A DNA stretch of 64,000 bases. Origin: Klebsiella electrica (GTDB lineage: Bacteria > Pseudomonadota > Gammaproteobacteria > Enterobacterales > Enterobacteriaceae). The stretch is taken from positions 3,100,001 to 3,164,000 of the forward strand of contig NZ_CP041247.1 of the NCBI RefSeq assembly GCF_006711645.1. The letters are read 5' to 3'. Positions 12,910 to 23,827 of this stretch are shown here, one piece after another. A program made the position numbers and the translations under genes. The stretch's first letter is position 1; every line of letters begins with the position of its first letter. The notes beneath the pieces are model-generated. The model had not been told where the DNA came from, ran no database searches, and was given only the letters and a program-made list of their open reading frames with translations.

Positions 12910-14082
12910 ATGATGCGCTACTGTTTACTCTGGCTCGCGGCGCTGCTGTGCGCCCCGCTTGCCGCTCACGCCGACGATAGCTGGCAACAGATAGCTCGCC
13001 AGGCCCGCGGACAGACGGTCTGGTTTAATGCCTGGGGCGGCGACCCGGCGGTAAATCGCTATCTCGACTGGGTCAGCGCCGAAGTGAAGCGCGACTATGC
13101 CATCGACCTGCGCATCGTGCATATCGCCGATGCCGCGGATACGGTAAAGCGCCTGCAAACGGAAGCCCGTGCCGGGCGCAAGCAAAACGGCTCCGTCGAT
13201 CTGCTGTGGGTTAACGGTGAGAACTTCCGTACCCTGAAAACCGCCAACCTGCTGCAAACCGGGTGGGCCCAGACGCTGCCAAACTGGCGCTATGTTGATA
13301 CCCGCCAGCCGGTGCGTGAGGATTTCTCCCTGCCGACCGAAGGTGCAGAGTCCCCGTGGGGCAGCGCGCAGCTCACCTTTATCGCCCGAAGCACACAGAC
13401 GCCGACGCCGCCAGACAGTCCTGAGGCGCTGCTGACCTTTGCCGCCGCGCATCGCGGCGAGGTCACCTATCCGCGTCCGCCGGACTTTACCGGCACCGCC
13501 TTTATTGAGCAGTTGCTGATGAGTCTGACGCAACGCCCGGAGGCGCTGCGCCTCCCCCCGGACCCACAGACGTTTGCCGCCGTCACCGCGCCGCTGTGGC
13601 GCTATCTCGACCGGCTTCATCCTCTGCTGTGGCGGAAGGGTCGCGATTTCCCGGCCTCACCAGCCCGCATGGATGCCATGCTGGCGAACGGCACGCTCCG
13701 GCTGTCGCTGACGTTTAACCCGCTGCATGCCCGGCAAAAAGCGGTTAGCGGTGAGCTGCCGAAAGACAGCTATGGCTTTGGTTTTACGCACGGGATGCTC
13801 GGTAATGTGCACTTCGTGACCATTCCGGCCAATGCGCGCGCCCCGGCGGGCGCCAGAGTGGTAGCCAACTTCCTGCTCTCCCCGGCGGCGCAATTGCGTA
13901 AGGCTGACCCGGCGGTGTGGGGCGACCCCAGCGTGTTGAACCCGCAGAGCTTACCCGACGACCAGCGCCAGGCGCTACAGGCGCTGACTCCGCAAAACCG
14001 ACCGCCGGTACTGGCGGAACCCCATGCGGCCTGGGTTGATGCCCTGGAGCAGGAATGGCTGCGCCGTTACGGTACCCACTGA
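12910..14082 (+). CDS. ynjB: YnjB, predicted periplasmic substrate-binding protein of the YnjBCD ABC importer
   Basis: Predicted periplasmic binding subunit for the YnjC/YnjD transporter; the ligand is not known. The 390-residue precursor has a Sec signal peptide ending AAHA (about residue 21) and a body resembling thiamine/iron-type binding proteins (WFNAWGGDPAVNRYLDW near the N terminus). AAGGAGC precedes tandem ATG codons. Its last 28 bases overlap the start of ynjC. Confidence 0.92.
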   Translation: MMRYCLLWLAALLCAPLAAHADDSWQQIARQARGQTVWFNAWGGDPAVNRYLDWVSAEVKRDYAIDLRIVHIADAADTVKRLQTEARAGRKQNGSVDLLWVNGENFRTLKTANLLQTGWAQTLPNWRYVDTRQPVREDFSLPTEGAESPWGSAQLTFIARSTQTPTPPDSPEALLTFAAAHRGEVTYPRPPDFTGTAFIEQLLMSLTQRPEALRLPPDPQTFAAVTAPLWRYLDRLHPLLWRKGRDFPASPARMDAMLANGTLRLSLTFNPLHARQKAVSGELPKDSYGFGFTHGMLGNVHFVTIPANARAPAGARVVANFLLSPAAQLRKADPAVWGDPSVLNPQSLPDDQRQALQALTPQNRPPVLAEPHAAWVDALEQEWLRRYGTH

Positions 14083-15590
14083 TTCTGCTGGCCTGGGGAA
14101 GCATGGCGCTGATTTATCTGCCCGTCTTCCCGGCCATTGCGCTCATGCTCGTGCCGGCGTTCCGCCTCGCCTGCTGGCAGGCGCTGTTCGTCGATCCGCA
14201 GATTTGGCAGGCGCTGGCGGCGACGCTTATCTCCACGCTCCTCGCGGTCGGCGGCGCGCTGCTGATAAGCCTGAGCGTCGTCGCCGCGCTCTGGCCCTCC
14301 CGCGGCTGGCGGCAGCTGGCGGGACGCCTGCCGCTGCTGTTAGCCGTACCTCATATCGCCTTTGCCACCGCCGCGCTGCTGCTTTTCGCCGAAGGCGGCT
14401 GGCTGTATCGCATCTGTTCCGTTTGCTCTCCGCTGGCCGATCGCTACGGCATCGGTCTGGGGCTGACGATGGCCATCAAAGAGAGTGGTTTTTTGCTGTG
14501 GGTTATCTACGGTCTGCTGAGCGAAAAGCGCCTGGCGGAGCAGGCCACGATTCTCAAAAGCCAGGGATACGGCCGCTGGCAGTGTCTGAACTGGCTGATA
14601 CTGCCGACGCTGGCGCCCGCGCTTGCGGTCGTGCTGGTGGCGACCACCGCCTGGAGCCTGTCGACGGTGGATGTCGCGCTGGTGATCGGTCCGGGCAACC
14701 CGCCAACGCTTGCGGTACTCGCCTGGCAATGGTTAAACCACGGCGATGATAGGCAGCAGGCGAAAGGCGCCCTCGCCAGCCTGCTGTTGCTGCTCATCCT
14801 GGGAGGGTTGCTTGTTTGCGCCTGGGGCGGATGGCGCCTCTGGCAACGACGGGTCCCTGACCTGCGAGGCATTCGTCGTGCGCAGCCGCGCGCGCTCGCC
14901 GGGCGGCTGCTGGCAATCGGCCTGCCGTTGAGCGGTCTGCTTTGCGCGCTGCTGCTGGCGGCACTGGCACACAGCGCCTCTGCGCTAAGCGATAGCCTGG
15001 CGAACAGCCTCAGGCTGGCGCTTCTCGCCTGCCTGGCGGGGGCGCTTATCTGCCTGCTGTGGCTGGAGTGCGGCCCCTCCCGCGGCGATAGCTGGGTCTG
15101 GCTACCGCTGGTCCTGCCTGCACTACCGCTGGCCGACGCTCAGTATCAACTGGCGCTGTCTGCCTGGCTGGATGGGCAATTCGCCACCGTCTTGTGGGGC
15201 CACCTGCTGTGGGTGGTGCCGTGGATGCTGTTTGTTCTGCGCCCGGCGTGGCGTCACCGCGACCCGCGGCTGGCGCTGGTGGCGCGAACCCTTGGCTGGG
15301 GGCGCTGGCAGCAATTCTGGCGGGTAAAACTGCCGATGCTGATACGCCCGCTGCTGATGGCGCTGGCCGTCGGCTTCTCGGTAAGCATTGCCCAGTATCT
15401 GCCCACCCTGTGGCTGGGTGCCGGGCGGACGCCGACATTAACCAGCGAAGCCGTGGCGCTCAGCAGCGGCGGCGATACGCCAACGCTTGCCGCGCAGGCA
15501 TTATGGCAACTGCTGCTGCCGGCGATGGTCTTTTCCCTGACCGCCCTGCTGGCCTGGCTGGCAGGCCGCTATCGACGAGGATTACGCTAG
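14055..15590 (+). CDS. ynjC: YnjC, two-domain ABC transporter permease
   Basis: Inner-membrane permease with two fused permease halves, as in the thiamine transporter ThiP. The 511-residue protein is almost wholly hydrophobic with about 12 predicted membrane segments. EAA-like loops occur in each half (around RLAEQATILKSQGYGRWQ and LALVARTLGWGRWQQFW). The start lies inside ynjB behind GGAGCAGGA, and the stop overlaps the ynjD GTG, so the three genes form one coupled unit. Confidence 0.92.
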   Translation: MAAPLRYPLILLAWGSMALIYLPVFPAIALMLVPAFRLACWQALFVDPQIWQALAATLISTLLAVGGALLISLSVVAALWPSRGWRQLAGRLPLLLAVPHIAFATAALLLFAEGGWLYRICSVCSPLADRYGIGLGLTMAIKESGFLLWVIYGLLSEKRLAEQATILKSQGYGRWQCLNWLILPTLAPALAVVLVATTAWSLSTVDVALVIGPGNPPTLAVLAWQWLNHGDDRQQAKGALASLLLLLILGGLLVCAWGGWRLWQRRVPDLRGIRRAQPRALAGRLLAIGLPLSGLLCALLLAALAHSASALSDSLANSLRLALLACLAGALICLLWLECGPSRGDSWVWLPLVLPALPLADAQYQLALSAWLDGQFATVLWGHLLWVVPWMLFVLRPAWRHRDPRLALVARTLGWGRWQQFWRVKLPMLIRPLLMALAVGFSVSIAQYLPTLWLGAGRTPTLTSEAVALSSGGDTPTLAAQALWQLLLPAMVFSLTALLAWLAGRYRRGLR

Positions 15591-16222
15591 TGCTTACCGT
15601 AAACAACCTGACCCTGACGCTGCACCATCGTCCTCTGCTGCGGGAAATCGCATTTTCCGTCTCGCCGGGCGAAGTGCTGACGCTGATGGGGCCATCCGGC
15701 AGCGGTAAGTCCACACTGTTCGCCTGGATGATTGGCGCGCTGGAGGCCCCTTTTCGCGCCAGCGGCGAACTGTGGCTCAACAATGAACGCTGCGATGAAC
15801 GCCCCACCGAGCGGCGGCGGATCGGGATTTTGTTTCAGGATGCGCTGCTGTTCGACCATTTCAGCGTCGGGCAAAACCTGCTGCTGGCGCTACCGGCAGA
15901 CATCCGCGGCGCGGCGCGTAAAATTCAGGTCCAGCAGGCGCTGGAACGGGCCGGGCTGGCCGGGTTCTGTTCCCGCGATCCGGCGACGCTGTCCGGCGGT
16001 CAGCGCGCCCGCGTCAGCCTGCTCCGCGCCCTGCTGGCCCGTCCGCTGGCGCTGCTGCTCGATGAGCCGTTTAACCGCCTTGACGCCGAACTACGCGCCG
16101 ATTTTCGCCGCTGGGTTTTTGATGAGCTGGCGCGCCTCGCCATCCCGGCGGTGCTGGTGACTCACGACAGTGATGATGTTCCGGCCCGCGGCCGCTGTCT
16201 GAATATGCGCAACTGGCAATGA
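15590..16222 (+). CDS. ynjD: YnjD, ABC transporter ATP-binding protein
   Basis: Cytosolic ATPase of the YnjBCD importer. The 210-residue protein has Walker [10 protein letters not shown], signature LSGGQRARVSLLRALL, Walker B LALLLDEP and the H-loop VLVTHDSDD. The GTG at 15590 shares its G with the ynjC TAG stop; the longer frame upstream is a ynjC shadow. Length is close to E. coli YnjD. Confidence 0.93.
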   Translation: MLTVNNLTLTLHHRPLLREIAFSVSPGEVLTLMGPSGSGKSTLFAWMIGALEAPFRASGELWLNNERCDERPTERRRIGILFQDALLFDHFSVGQNLLLALPADIRGAARKIQVQQALERAGLAGFCSRDPATLSGGQRARVSLLRALLARPLALLLDEPFNRLDAELRADFRRWVFDELARLAIPAVLVTHDSDDVPARGRCLNMRNWQ

Positions 16223-16309
16223 AAACTCTGCTAACCTGCGTTATCGCAAAGAATTCCCCACGGGGGCGGCGGAAAATGTGCGCTCAATTTTTTCTTGTCG
16301 GGCACTTCG

Positions 16310-17617
16310 ATGAAACGTGTTTCTCAATTGACCGCACTCGCCCTGCTGATCGGGCTTGCTGCTTCCACCTCCTTCGCCGCTGAAACCATGCCAACGCTGA
16401 CGCTCTCCACCCTACAACAGCAGCACGGTATCGCAATTGATACACGTCTGAGCGCGTTCTACAACGGCTGGCCCCAACGGGCTAACGGCCCGCAGGGTCA
16501 CGAACCGCAGGCGCTGAATCTTTCCGCCAGTTGGCTCAGCGCCATGAACGATGAACAGCTTAGCGCATGGGCCAGACAGCATCAGCTGCGGGCCGATACC
16601 CCCGTCGCGCTGTACGGCAGCGATGCAGACAACGCGAAAGTGGCCGCGCGCCTGCAGGCCGCAGGGTTTACCCGTCTCAGCACCCTTAGCGATGCGCTGA
16701 GTCAACCCGAGCGCCTGCAAAAACTGCCGCACTTTGAGCAACTGGTTTACCCGCAGTGGCTGCATAACCTCCAGCAGGGTAAAGCGGTGACCGCCGCACC
16801 GGCCGGAGAGTGGAAAGTGATTGAAGCGGCCTGGGGGGCGCCCAAATTCTATCTGCTGAATCATATTCCCGGCGCCGGCTATATCGATACCAACGAGGTG
16901 GAGAGCGAACCGCTGTGGAATAAGGTCTCCGATGCCCAGCTGAAAGCGCTGCTGGCGAAACAGGGTATTCGTCATGACACGACGGTGATTCTCTACGGCC
17001 GCGACGTCTACGCCGCCGCCCGCGTGGCGCAGATTCTGCTGTACGCCGGGGTAAAAGATGTGCGTCTGCTCGACGGCGGCTGGAAAACCTGGTCCGATGC
17101 CGGTCTGCCGGTCGAACGCGGGATGCCGCCGGAACCCAAACCGGCCCCCGACTTCGGCGCGCCGATTCCCGGTCAGCCACAGCTGATGCTGAATATGGCG
17201 CAGGCGCGCGCACTGCTGCATCGTCAGGATGCGTCGCTGGTGAGTATCCGTTCCTGGCCGGAGTTTATCGGCACCACCAGCGGCTATAGCTATATCAAGC
17301 CAAAAGGCGAGATTGCCGGCGCCCGCTGGGGACACGCCGGGAGCGACTCCACCCATATGCAGGACTTCCACAACCCGGACGGCACCATGCGCAGCGCGGA
17401 GGATATCGCCGCCATGTGGCGACAGTGGAATATCCGTCCCGATCAGCAGGTCTCGTTCTACTGCGGCACCGGCTGGCGCGCCTCAGAGACCTTTATGTAC
17501 GCCCGCGCCATGGGCTGGAAAAATATCTCGGTGTACGATGGCGGCTGGTACGAATGGAGCAGCGACCCGAAAAATCCGGTGCAGACCGGCGTACGCGGGC
17601 CGGAGAGTAGTCAGTAA
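16310..17617 (+). CDS. ynjE: YnjE, periplasmic multidomain rhodanese (sulfurtransferase)
   Basis: Thiosulfate sulfurtransferase exported to the periplasm. The 435-residue precursor has a Sec signal peptide ending SFAA and tandem rhodanese modules; the catalytic Cys lies in the last one (FYCGTGWRASE). The E. coli homologue shares the long GYSYIKPKGEIAGARWGHAG block. The ATG at 16310 gives the E. coli MKRVSQ start; an in-frame TTG 15 bases earlier is less likely. It follows ynjD by 87 bases. Confidence 0.95.
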   Translation: MKRVSQLTALALLIGLAASTSFAAETMPTLTLSTLQQQHGIAIDTRLSAFYNGWPQRANGPQGHEPQALNLSASWLSAMNDEQLSAWARQHQLRADTPVALYGSDADNAKVAARLQAAGFTRLSTLSDALSQPERLQKLPHFEQLVYPQWLHNLQQGKAVTAAPAGEWKVIEAAWGAPKFYLLNHIPGAGYIDTNEVESEPLWNKVSDAQLKALLAKQGIRHDTTVILYGRDVYAAARVAQILLYAGVKDVRLLDGGWKTWSDAGLPVERGMPPEPKPAPDFGAPIPGQPQLMLNMAQARALLHRQDASLVSIRSWPEFIGTTSGYSYIKPKGEIAGARWGHAGSDSTHMQDFHNPDGTMRSAEDIAAMWRQWNIRPDQQVSFYCGTGWRASETFMYARAMGWKNISVYDGGWYEWSSDPKNPVQTGVRGPESSQ

Positions 17618-17622
17618 CCGCC

Positions 17623-18246
17623 TTACGCCTGACGCTGAAGCTGCTTCAGCGTCAGGTAGCCACTGTAAATACGGGTAGCGGTGGTCAGCCAGCAGAGCGC
17701 GCCGAACAGCCACGCCAGCCAGGCGAACTGCGCGGGAAACAGGCAGCACAGCACGAACAGCAGGATGGTTTCACTCCCCTCCGTCAATCCCCCGAGATAG
17801 TAAAACGACTTATGGGCGTAGCCCGGATTGGTTAGCTGATGCTTTGCCGCCAGCGCGGCAAAGGCGAGAAAGCTGCTGCCGGTGCCGATAAAAGAAAACA
17901 ACAGCCAGCCTCCGGCCACGGCGTTCTGCGTCGGATCGGCGAGAATAAACCCGAACGGCACCAGGGCATAAAACAGAAAGTCGAGAGCAATATCGAGAAA
18001 TCCCCCCGCATCGGTCAACCCGCGGCGACGCGCCAGCGCGCCATCTAATCCGTCGAGAAGCCGGTTCACGACAATCGCCACCAGCGCCGCCCCGTACCAA
18101 CGCAGCCCGAGAAACGGCAGCGCCAGAACGCCGATGACGAATCCCGTCAGGGTCACGCCGTCGGCGCAGACGCCGAGGCGGTCCAGTCGCGCGGCGCAAA
18201 TATTGAGCAAGGGTTTCAGGCGGGGATGCAGATGACTATCGAGCAC
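17623..18246 (-). CDS. ynjF: YnjF, CDP-alcohol phosphatidyltransferase family protein
   Basis: Integral membrane enzyme of the phospholipid-synthase superfamily; its substrate has not been established. The 207-residue protein carries the full signature DG-x2-AR-x8-G-x3-D-x3-D (DGLDGALAR...GGFLDIALD) and about five hydrophobic segments. It converges on ynjE with only five bases between stops. Its last codons contain a perfect inverted repeat. Confidence 0.92.
   Translation of the reverse strand: MLDSHLHPRLKPLLNICAARLDRLGVCADGVTLTGFVIGVLALPFLGLRWYGAALVAIVVNRLLDGLDGALARRRGLTDAGGFLDIALDFLFYALVPFGFILADPTQNAVAGGWLLFSFIGTGSSFLAFAALAAKHQLTNPGYAHKSFYYLGGLTEGSETILLFVLCCLFPAQFAWLAWLFGALCWLTTATRIYSGYLTLKQLQRQA
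17629..17655. repeat. perfect 12-bp inverted repeat in the 3' end of ynjF
   Basis: CTGACGCTGAAG (17629-17640) and CTTCAGCGTCAG (17644-17655) flank a three-base loop inside the last codons of ynjF, between the convergent ynjE and ynjF stops. There is no T run. It may act as a shared 3' hairpin for both transcripts. Confidence 0.75.
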
Positions 18247-18323
18247 GACATATCTCCGATGGGCTAAAGGTTGTCTGGCAAAGATAAAGGCGGTGATAAT
18301 AGGCCATTATCCTGCCCGGAACG

Positions 18324-18743
18324 ATGATTCAGATGCAAAAAACGCTTGATGTTGTAGCCGCCATTATTGAACAGGATGGCAAAATTCTGCTGGCGCAGCG
18401 CCCGTCCCACTCCGATCAGCCCGGCCTATGGGAATTTGCCGGCGGCAAAGTGGAAGCTGGCGAGAGCCAGCCGCAGGCGCTTATCCGCGAACTGCAGGAG
18501 GAGCTCGGCATTACGGCGCAAGTTGAGCGTTATATCGCCAGTCATCAACGGGAGGTCTCCGGCCGCCTGATTCACCTGCACGCCTGGTGGGTGGCGCGCT
18601 TTAGCGGCCTTCCCAGCGCCCACTATCATCGCCAGCTGCGCTGGTGCACGCCGCAAGAGGCGCTCACCTTCGACCTTGCTCCGGCGGATATTCCGCTGCT
18701 GAACGCGTTTATTGCCCAACGCGCCGCCGGGCTTCCCCGCTAA
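18324..18743 (+). CDS. nudG: CTP/(d)CTP pyrophosphohydrolase NudG
   Basis: Nudix hydrolase that cleaves CTP, dCTP and oxidised or methylated pyrimidine nucleotides to monophosphates, cleaning the nucleotide pool. The 139-residue protein has a full Nudix box, GGKVEAGESQ...RELQEELGI. Two candidate starts exist (ATG 18324 and ATG 18333); neither has a strong ribosome site. It is divergent from ynjF. Confidence 0.93.
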   Translation: MIQMQKTLDVVAAIIEQDGKILLAQRPSHSDQPGLWEFAGGKVEAGESQPQALIRELQEELGITAQVERYIASHQREVSGRLIHLHAWWVARFSGLPSAHYHRQLRWCTPQEALTFDLAPADIPLLNAFIAQRAAGLPR

Positions 18744-18995
18744 TTCTCTGCCACTGGCGTCATCGTTTTTAGTTATGACTGACGCCAGATTATAAATTTT
18801 CCTGTCTGGATAATTTTTCCTTGCTTGCCTAACGATTCCCGGTGTTATAGTCGGAAAATCGGTCTTTTCAAGGGCCGAATAATAAAAAAAGAGATACAAA
18901 ATCATTCAGATTGCCTCAGGCGACCGCCCAGGCGCTTCGAAGCGGACAGCGAAGCAATCTGCACGTGACGCGTATACATGCAACCACAACCATAA

Positions 18996-20354
<1,359 letters not shown>

Positions 20355-20405
20355 GACGTCACGGTTCCCTGCCGCCGTCCCTTAAGACGGGGATGAGCGG
20401 CAGCC

Positions 20406-20439
20406 ATAAAAAAACCCCGGGTTTCCGGGGTTTTTTTAT
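20406..20439. terminator. bidirectional terminator between gdhA and topB
   Basis: AACCCCGG/CCGGGGTT-type stem flanked by seven A residues on the left and seven T residues on the right, so it works for both converging transcripts. Its right side overlaps the topB stop codon. Confidence 0.93.
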
Positions 20440-22382
20440 GGTTTTTCCGCAGCGGAGTCCGCCGCAGGCTTCTTGTCTTTCGCTTTGGTTTTACCTTTGC
20501 TGAAACTCTTTTTACCGCCGCCCGGCGCGACAATGCCGCGGAACTGACGCACCGGCGTACTCCTGGCCTGCTCAATCAGCTGGTAAAGCGTGCCGACCAG
20601 CGGCTGCATAAAGTCCTGATAGCGGCACTGCTTCTCGCTAATTTGCGTCAGTACCGACTCCCAGTGAGCGGTCATGTCCGGGCGGGCCGCCATCTCCGGC
20701 AGGGAGTGAATCAGCGCACGCCCGGCATCGGAGGAGTGAATATAGCGGCCCTTTTTGACTAAAAAGCCCCGCTTAAACAGCAGCTCGATAATCCCGGCGC
20801 GGGTCGCTTCCGTCCCCAGACCGTCGGTCGCACGCAGAATCTTTTTCAGATCTTTATCCTGCACAAAGCGGGCAATCCCGGTCATCGCCGACAGCAGCGT
20901 TGCATCGGTAAAATAGCGCGGCGGCTGAGTTTGTCGCTCCACCACTTCGCCCTTTTCACACAGCAGCTCGTCGTCTTTTGCCACCACCGGCAGCGGAGTA
21001 CCGTCGTTCTCTTCGTCCCGTTCTTTGTTACCCAGCAGCGCGCGCCAGCCGGCTTCGGCGAGGAAACGCGCTTTGGCGACAAATTTGCCATTGGCAATAT
21101 CAAGATCGATCTGGCACTTGCGGAAGACCGCATCCGGGCAGAACTGCATCAGATACTGACGGGCAATCAGGCCATACACCTTCTCTTCGTTATCGGACAG
21201 TTTCACCTGGCTGCTACGGGCGGTCGGGATGATCGCATGGTGCGCATCCACTTTTTTATCGTCCCAGCAGCGGTTACGGATTTCCAGATCCACCGCCGGC
21301 TGCGGCAGCAGATCCGCCGCATGCACCGCGATGGCATTGAGAACCGCATGCCGACCGGCAAAATGCTCTTCCGGCAGATAGCGGCTGTCCGAACGTGGAT
21401 AGGTAATCAGCTTGTGGGTTTCATACAGTTTCTGACAGATATCCAGCACGTTTTGCGCGCTAAAGCCAAAGCGTTTCGCCGCCTCAATCTGCAACGTCGA
21501 AAGCGAAAATGGCAGCGGCGCCGGTTCTGAATCCCGCTTATCGTTGTAGGCGGTCACCCGCGCCGGCTGGCCCTCAATACGCGCCACCACATGTTCAGCC
21601 AGCGGACGATGCAGCAGACGCCCCTCTTCATCCTGATACGGCTCGCAGGCATCGCTCGGCACCCAGGTGGCGACGAAACGCTCATCCTTCGGCGTCACGA
21701 TATGCGCCTTGACGTCAAAGAAATCTTTAGCGACGAAGTTCTCAATCTCTTCGTCACGCCGCACCACCAGCCCCAGCACCGGCGTCTGCACCCGACCGAC
21801 CGACAGCACGCCCTGGTAGCCGGCATTGCGGCCGAGCAGCGTATAGGCGCGGGTCATGTTAATCCCGTACAGCCAGTCAGCACGGGCGCGGGCCAGGGCC
21901 GAAACGCAGAGCGGAATAAACTCGCTGTTGGCGCGCAGGCGAGAAATCGCCCGCTCCACCGCCTGCGGGTTGAGATCGTTAATCAGGCAGCGCTGGACCT
22001 GCTGGCGCTTTTCCGGCGCCAGTTGCAGGTAGTCGAGAACTTCGTCGACCAGCAGTTGCCCCTCTCTGTCCGGGTCACCGGCGTGAATCACCTCCTGCGC
22101 ATCGCCCAGCAGACGCTTGATGACGTTGAGCTGTTTGGTGACCGACGGTTTGGGCTGCAGCTGCCACTTTTCCGGCACAATCGGCAGGTCGAGCAGATTC
22201 CAGCGCGCATAGCGCCCGTCATAGACGTCAGGCTGAGCCTGCTCGAGCAGATGGCCGATACACCAGGTTACCACCTGCCCGTTACCGCACTCAATATAAC
22301 CATCGCCTTTGCGATGCGGCTTAGGGAGCACATCGGCGATGGCGCGGCCGAGACTGGGTTTTTCCGCAATAAACAACCGCAT
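20436..22382 (-). CDS. topB: DNA topoisomerase III
   Basis: Type IA topoisomerase that decatenates replication intermediates. The 648-residue protein has an N-terminal Toprim domain ([19 protein letters not shown]; later the [17 protein letters not shown] block) and the catalytic Tyr in [14 protein letters not shown]. The C-terminal tail is lysine-rich and slightly shorter than in E. coli. The start lies four bases after the selD stop on the same strand, so selD and topB are probably cotranscribed. Confidence 0.97.
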   Translation of the reverse strand: MRLFIAEKPSLGRAIADVLPKPHRKGDGYIECGNGQVVTWCIGHLLEQAQPDVYDGRYARWNLLDLPIVPEKWQLQPKPSVTKQLNVIKRLLGDAQEVIHAGDPDREGQLLVDEVLDYLQLAPEKRQQVQRCLINDLNPQAVERAISRLRANSEFIPLCVSALARARADWLYGINMTRAYTLLGRNAGYQGVLSVGRVQTPVLGLVVRRDEEIENFVAKDFFDVKAHIVTPKDERFVATWVPSDACEPYQDEEGRLLHRPLAEHVVARIEGQPARVTAYNDKRDSEPAPLPFSLSTLQIEAAKRFGFSAQNVLDICQKLYETHKLITYPRSDSRYLPEEHFAGRHAVLNAIAVHAADLLPQPAVDLEIRNRCWDDKKVDAHHAIIPTARSSQVKLSDNEEKVYGLIARQYLMQFCPDAVFRKCQIDLDIANGKFVAKARFLAEAGWRALLGNKERDEENDGTPLPVVAKDDELLCEKGEVVERQTQPPRYFTDATLLSAMTGIARFVQDKDLKKILRATDGLGTEATRAGIIELLFKRGFLVKKGRYIHSSDAGRALIHSLPEMAARPDMTAHWESVLTQISEKQCRYQDFMQPLVGTLYQLIEQARSTPVRQFRGIVAPGGGKKSFSKGKTKAKDKKPAADSAAEKP

Positions 22383-22386
22383 GTAA

Positions 22387-23430
22387 TCAACGGATCTCGA
22401 TCATAGGACGTCCGCCGCGTGCGGTCACCAGCTCGCCGATGGCGGCAAGCTTAATCCCGAACTCTTCGGCTACGGCCCGCGCTTCGCCTTCGGCTTCCGG
22501 CGTCACCGCCAGCAGCAGACCGCCGGAGGTTTGCGGGTCACACAGCAGATCGCGCCACGCCGCCGGCATGTCGCCCATCAGATGGCCGTAGCTGGCAAAG
22601 TTGCGCCCGGTGCCACCGGGAACGGCGCCCGCCGCAATGTACTCTTCAACGCCCGGCAGTTTCGGGATATCCGCGTAGTTGAGCAGCGCCTGAACACCCG
22701 CGCCGCGGCACACTTCGCTCAGGTGGCCCAGCAGGCCGAAGCCGGTGACGTCGGTCATCGCTTTTACGCCGCCGAGGGTGGCAAAGGCCGCGCCGGCGAG
22801 GTTCATCTGGCACATGGTTTCCGTCGCCAGCCCCTGGTGCTCCGGTTTGAGCAGCGATTTTTTCTCGGCGGTGGTCAGCACGCCAATGCCTAACGGCTTG
22901 GTGAGATAGAGTTTACAGCCCGCCTCGGCGGTGCTGTTTTTCTTGATCCGCTCGGTCGGCACCACGCCGGTGACCGCCAGACCGAAAATCGGCTCCGGCG
23001 CGTCAATCGAGTGGCCGCCCGCCAGGGAGATGCCCGCCTGCTGGCAGGCAAAACGCCCGCCGTCCACTACTTCGCGGGCAATTTCCGGCGCCAGGGTATT
23101 AATCGGCCAGCCAAGGATGGCAATCGCCATAATCGGTTTTCCACCCATCGCGAAAATGTCGCTGATGGCGTTGGTGGCGGCGATACGGCCAAAGTCGAAC
23201 GGGCTGTCGACTATCGGCATAAAAAAGTCGGTGGTGCTGATGATCGACGTCCCGTTGCCCAGGTCATAAACCGCCGCATCATCGCTGGTCTCATTCCCCA
23301 CCAGCAGGTTCGGATCGATAAACTTCGCCCGATCGCTCTTCAGGATCGTTTCCAGTACTTTAGGGGAAATTTTACAACCACAACCGGCTCCGTGGCTGTA
23401 TTGCGTTAAACGAATAGCTTGCTCGCTCAT
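22387..23430 (-). CDS. selD: Selenide, water dikinase (selenophosphate synthase)
   Basis: Makes selenophosphate from selenide and ATP for selenocysteine and selenouridine synthesis. The 347-residue protein has the active-site HGAGCGCK (Cys17, Lys20), with Cys rather than selenocysteine. The second in-frame ATG (23430) is chosen because AGGAG lies six bases upstream; the first ATG (23436) directly abuts that site. Length then equals E. coli SelD. Confidence 0.97.
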   Translation of the reverse strand: MSEQAIRLTQYSHGAGCGCKISPKVLETILKSDRAKFIDPNLLVGNETSDDAAVYDLGNGTSIISTTDFFMPIVDSPFDFGRIAATNAISDIFAMGGKPIMAIAILGWPINTLAPEIAREVVDGGRFACQQAGISLAGGHSIDAPEPIFGLAVTGVVPTERIKKNSTAEAGCKLYLTKPLGIGVLTTAEKKSLLKPEHQGLATETMCQMNLAGAAFATLGGVKAMTDVTGFGLLGHLSEVCRGAGVQALLNYADIPKLPGVEEYIAAGAVPGGTGRNFASYGHLMGDMPAAWRDLLCDPQTSGGLLLAVTPEAEGEARAVAEEFGIKLAAIGELVTARGGRPMIEIR

Positions 23431-23752
23431 GGACATCTCCTGTCATTGCAATCCCGCTATGGTAGCGCTCAAACGCCGGGGTGGTAAGTATGACAGTCTG
23501 AAATCGCGAGTGGTTGCTCATTAAGCAGACAAATAGACGATTTTGCGATGGACAAGCCGCATGACCTCGCCATCTTCACTATTTGGTCAGTTGCAGCGCG
23601 TGGCGCTCCTCCTGGATTGCTAAACGCCGCTGATCTCCCACCAGCTCGCTTTGCGCTGTGCCGCCATTTCACTAAAACGGTTCACTCGTGGGACCTAAGT
23701 GATTTATCTTTAATTCGAGCAAAGATGGCTGAAACAATTGCGGTAAATGGAT
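23431..23752. other. intergenic region between selD and the gene at 23828
   Basis: No convincing gene in this stretch. It must hold the divergent promoters. TTCACT occurs twice (about 23668 and 23681) and AAGTGA once in opposite orientation (about 23697), a possible regulator site. Open frames here have no family resemblance. Confidence 0.4.
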
Positions 23753-23806
23753 GCCAGTGTTGCTGTTTCGCCAGCCAGCGGCGGCAGGCGAAACAGCAAC
23801 ACTGGC
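23753..23806. repeat. perfect 20-bp inverted repeat before the gene at 23828
   Basis: The arms 23753-23772 and 23787-23806 are perfect reverse complements (left arm begins GCCAGTGTTGC) around a 14-base loop. The hairpin ends about ten bases before the GAGGAA ribosome site. There is no T run, so simple termination is unlikely. It could be an operator or a leader RNA hairpin. Confidence 0.85.
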
Positions 23807-23827
23807 TCAGCGACGAGGAATATCCCG

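Noticed and set aside
22387-23436. selD as a possible selenoprotein
   Set aside because: The active-site position is an ordinary Cys codon within an uninterrupted frame, so no UGA readthrough is needed.
23753-23806. Inverted repeat as insertion-sequence ends or a terminator
   Set aside because: The arms are only 14 bases apart with no transposase, and there is no T run on either strand.
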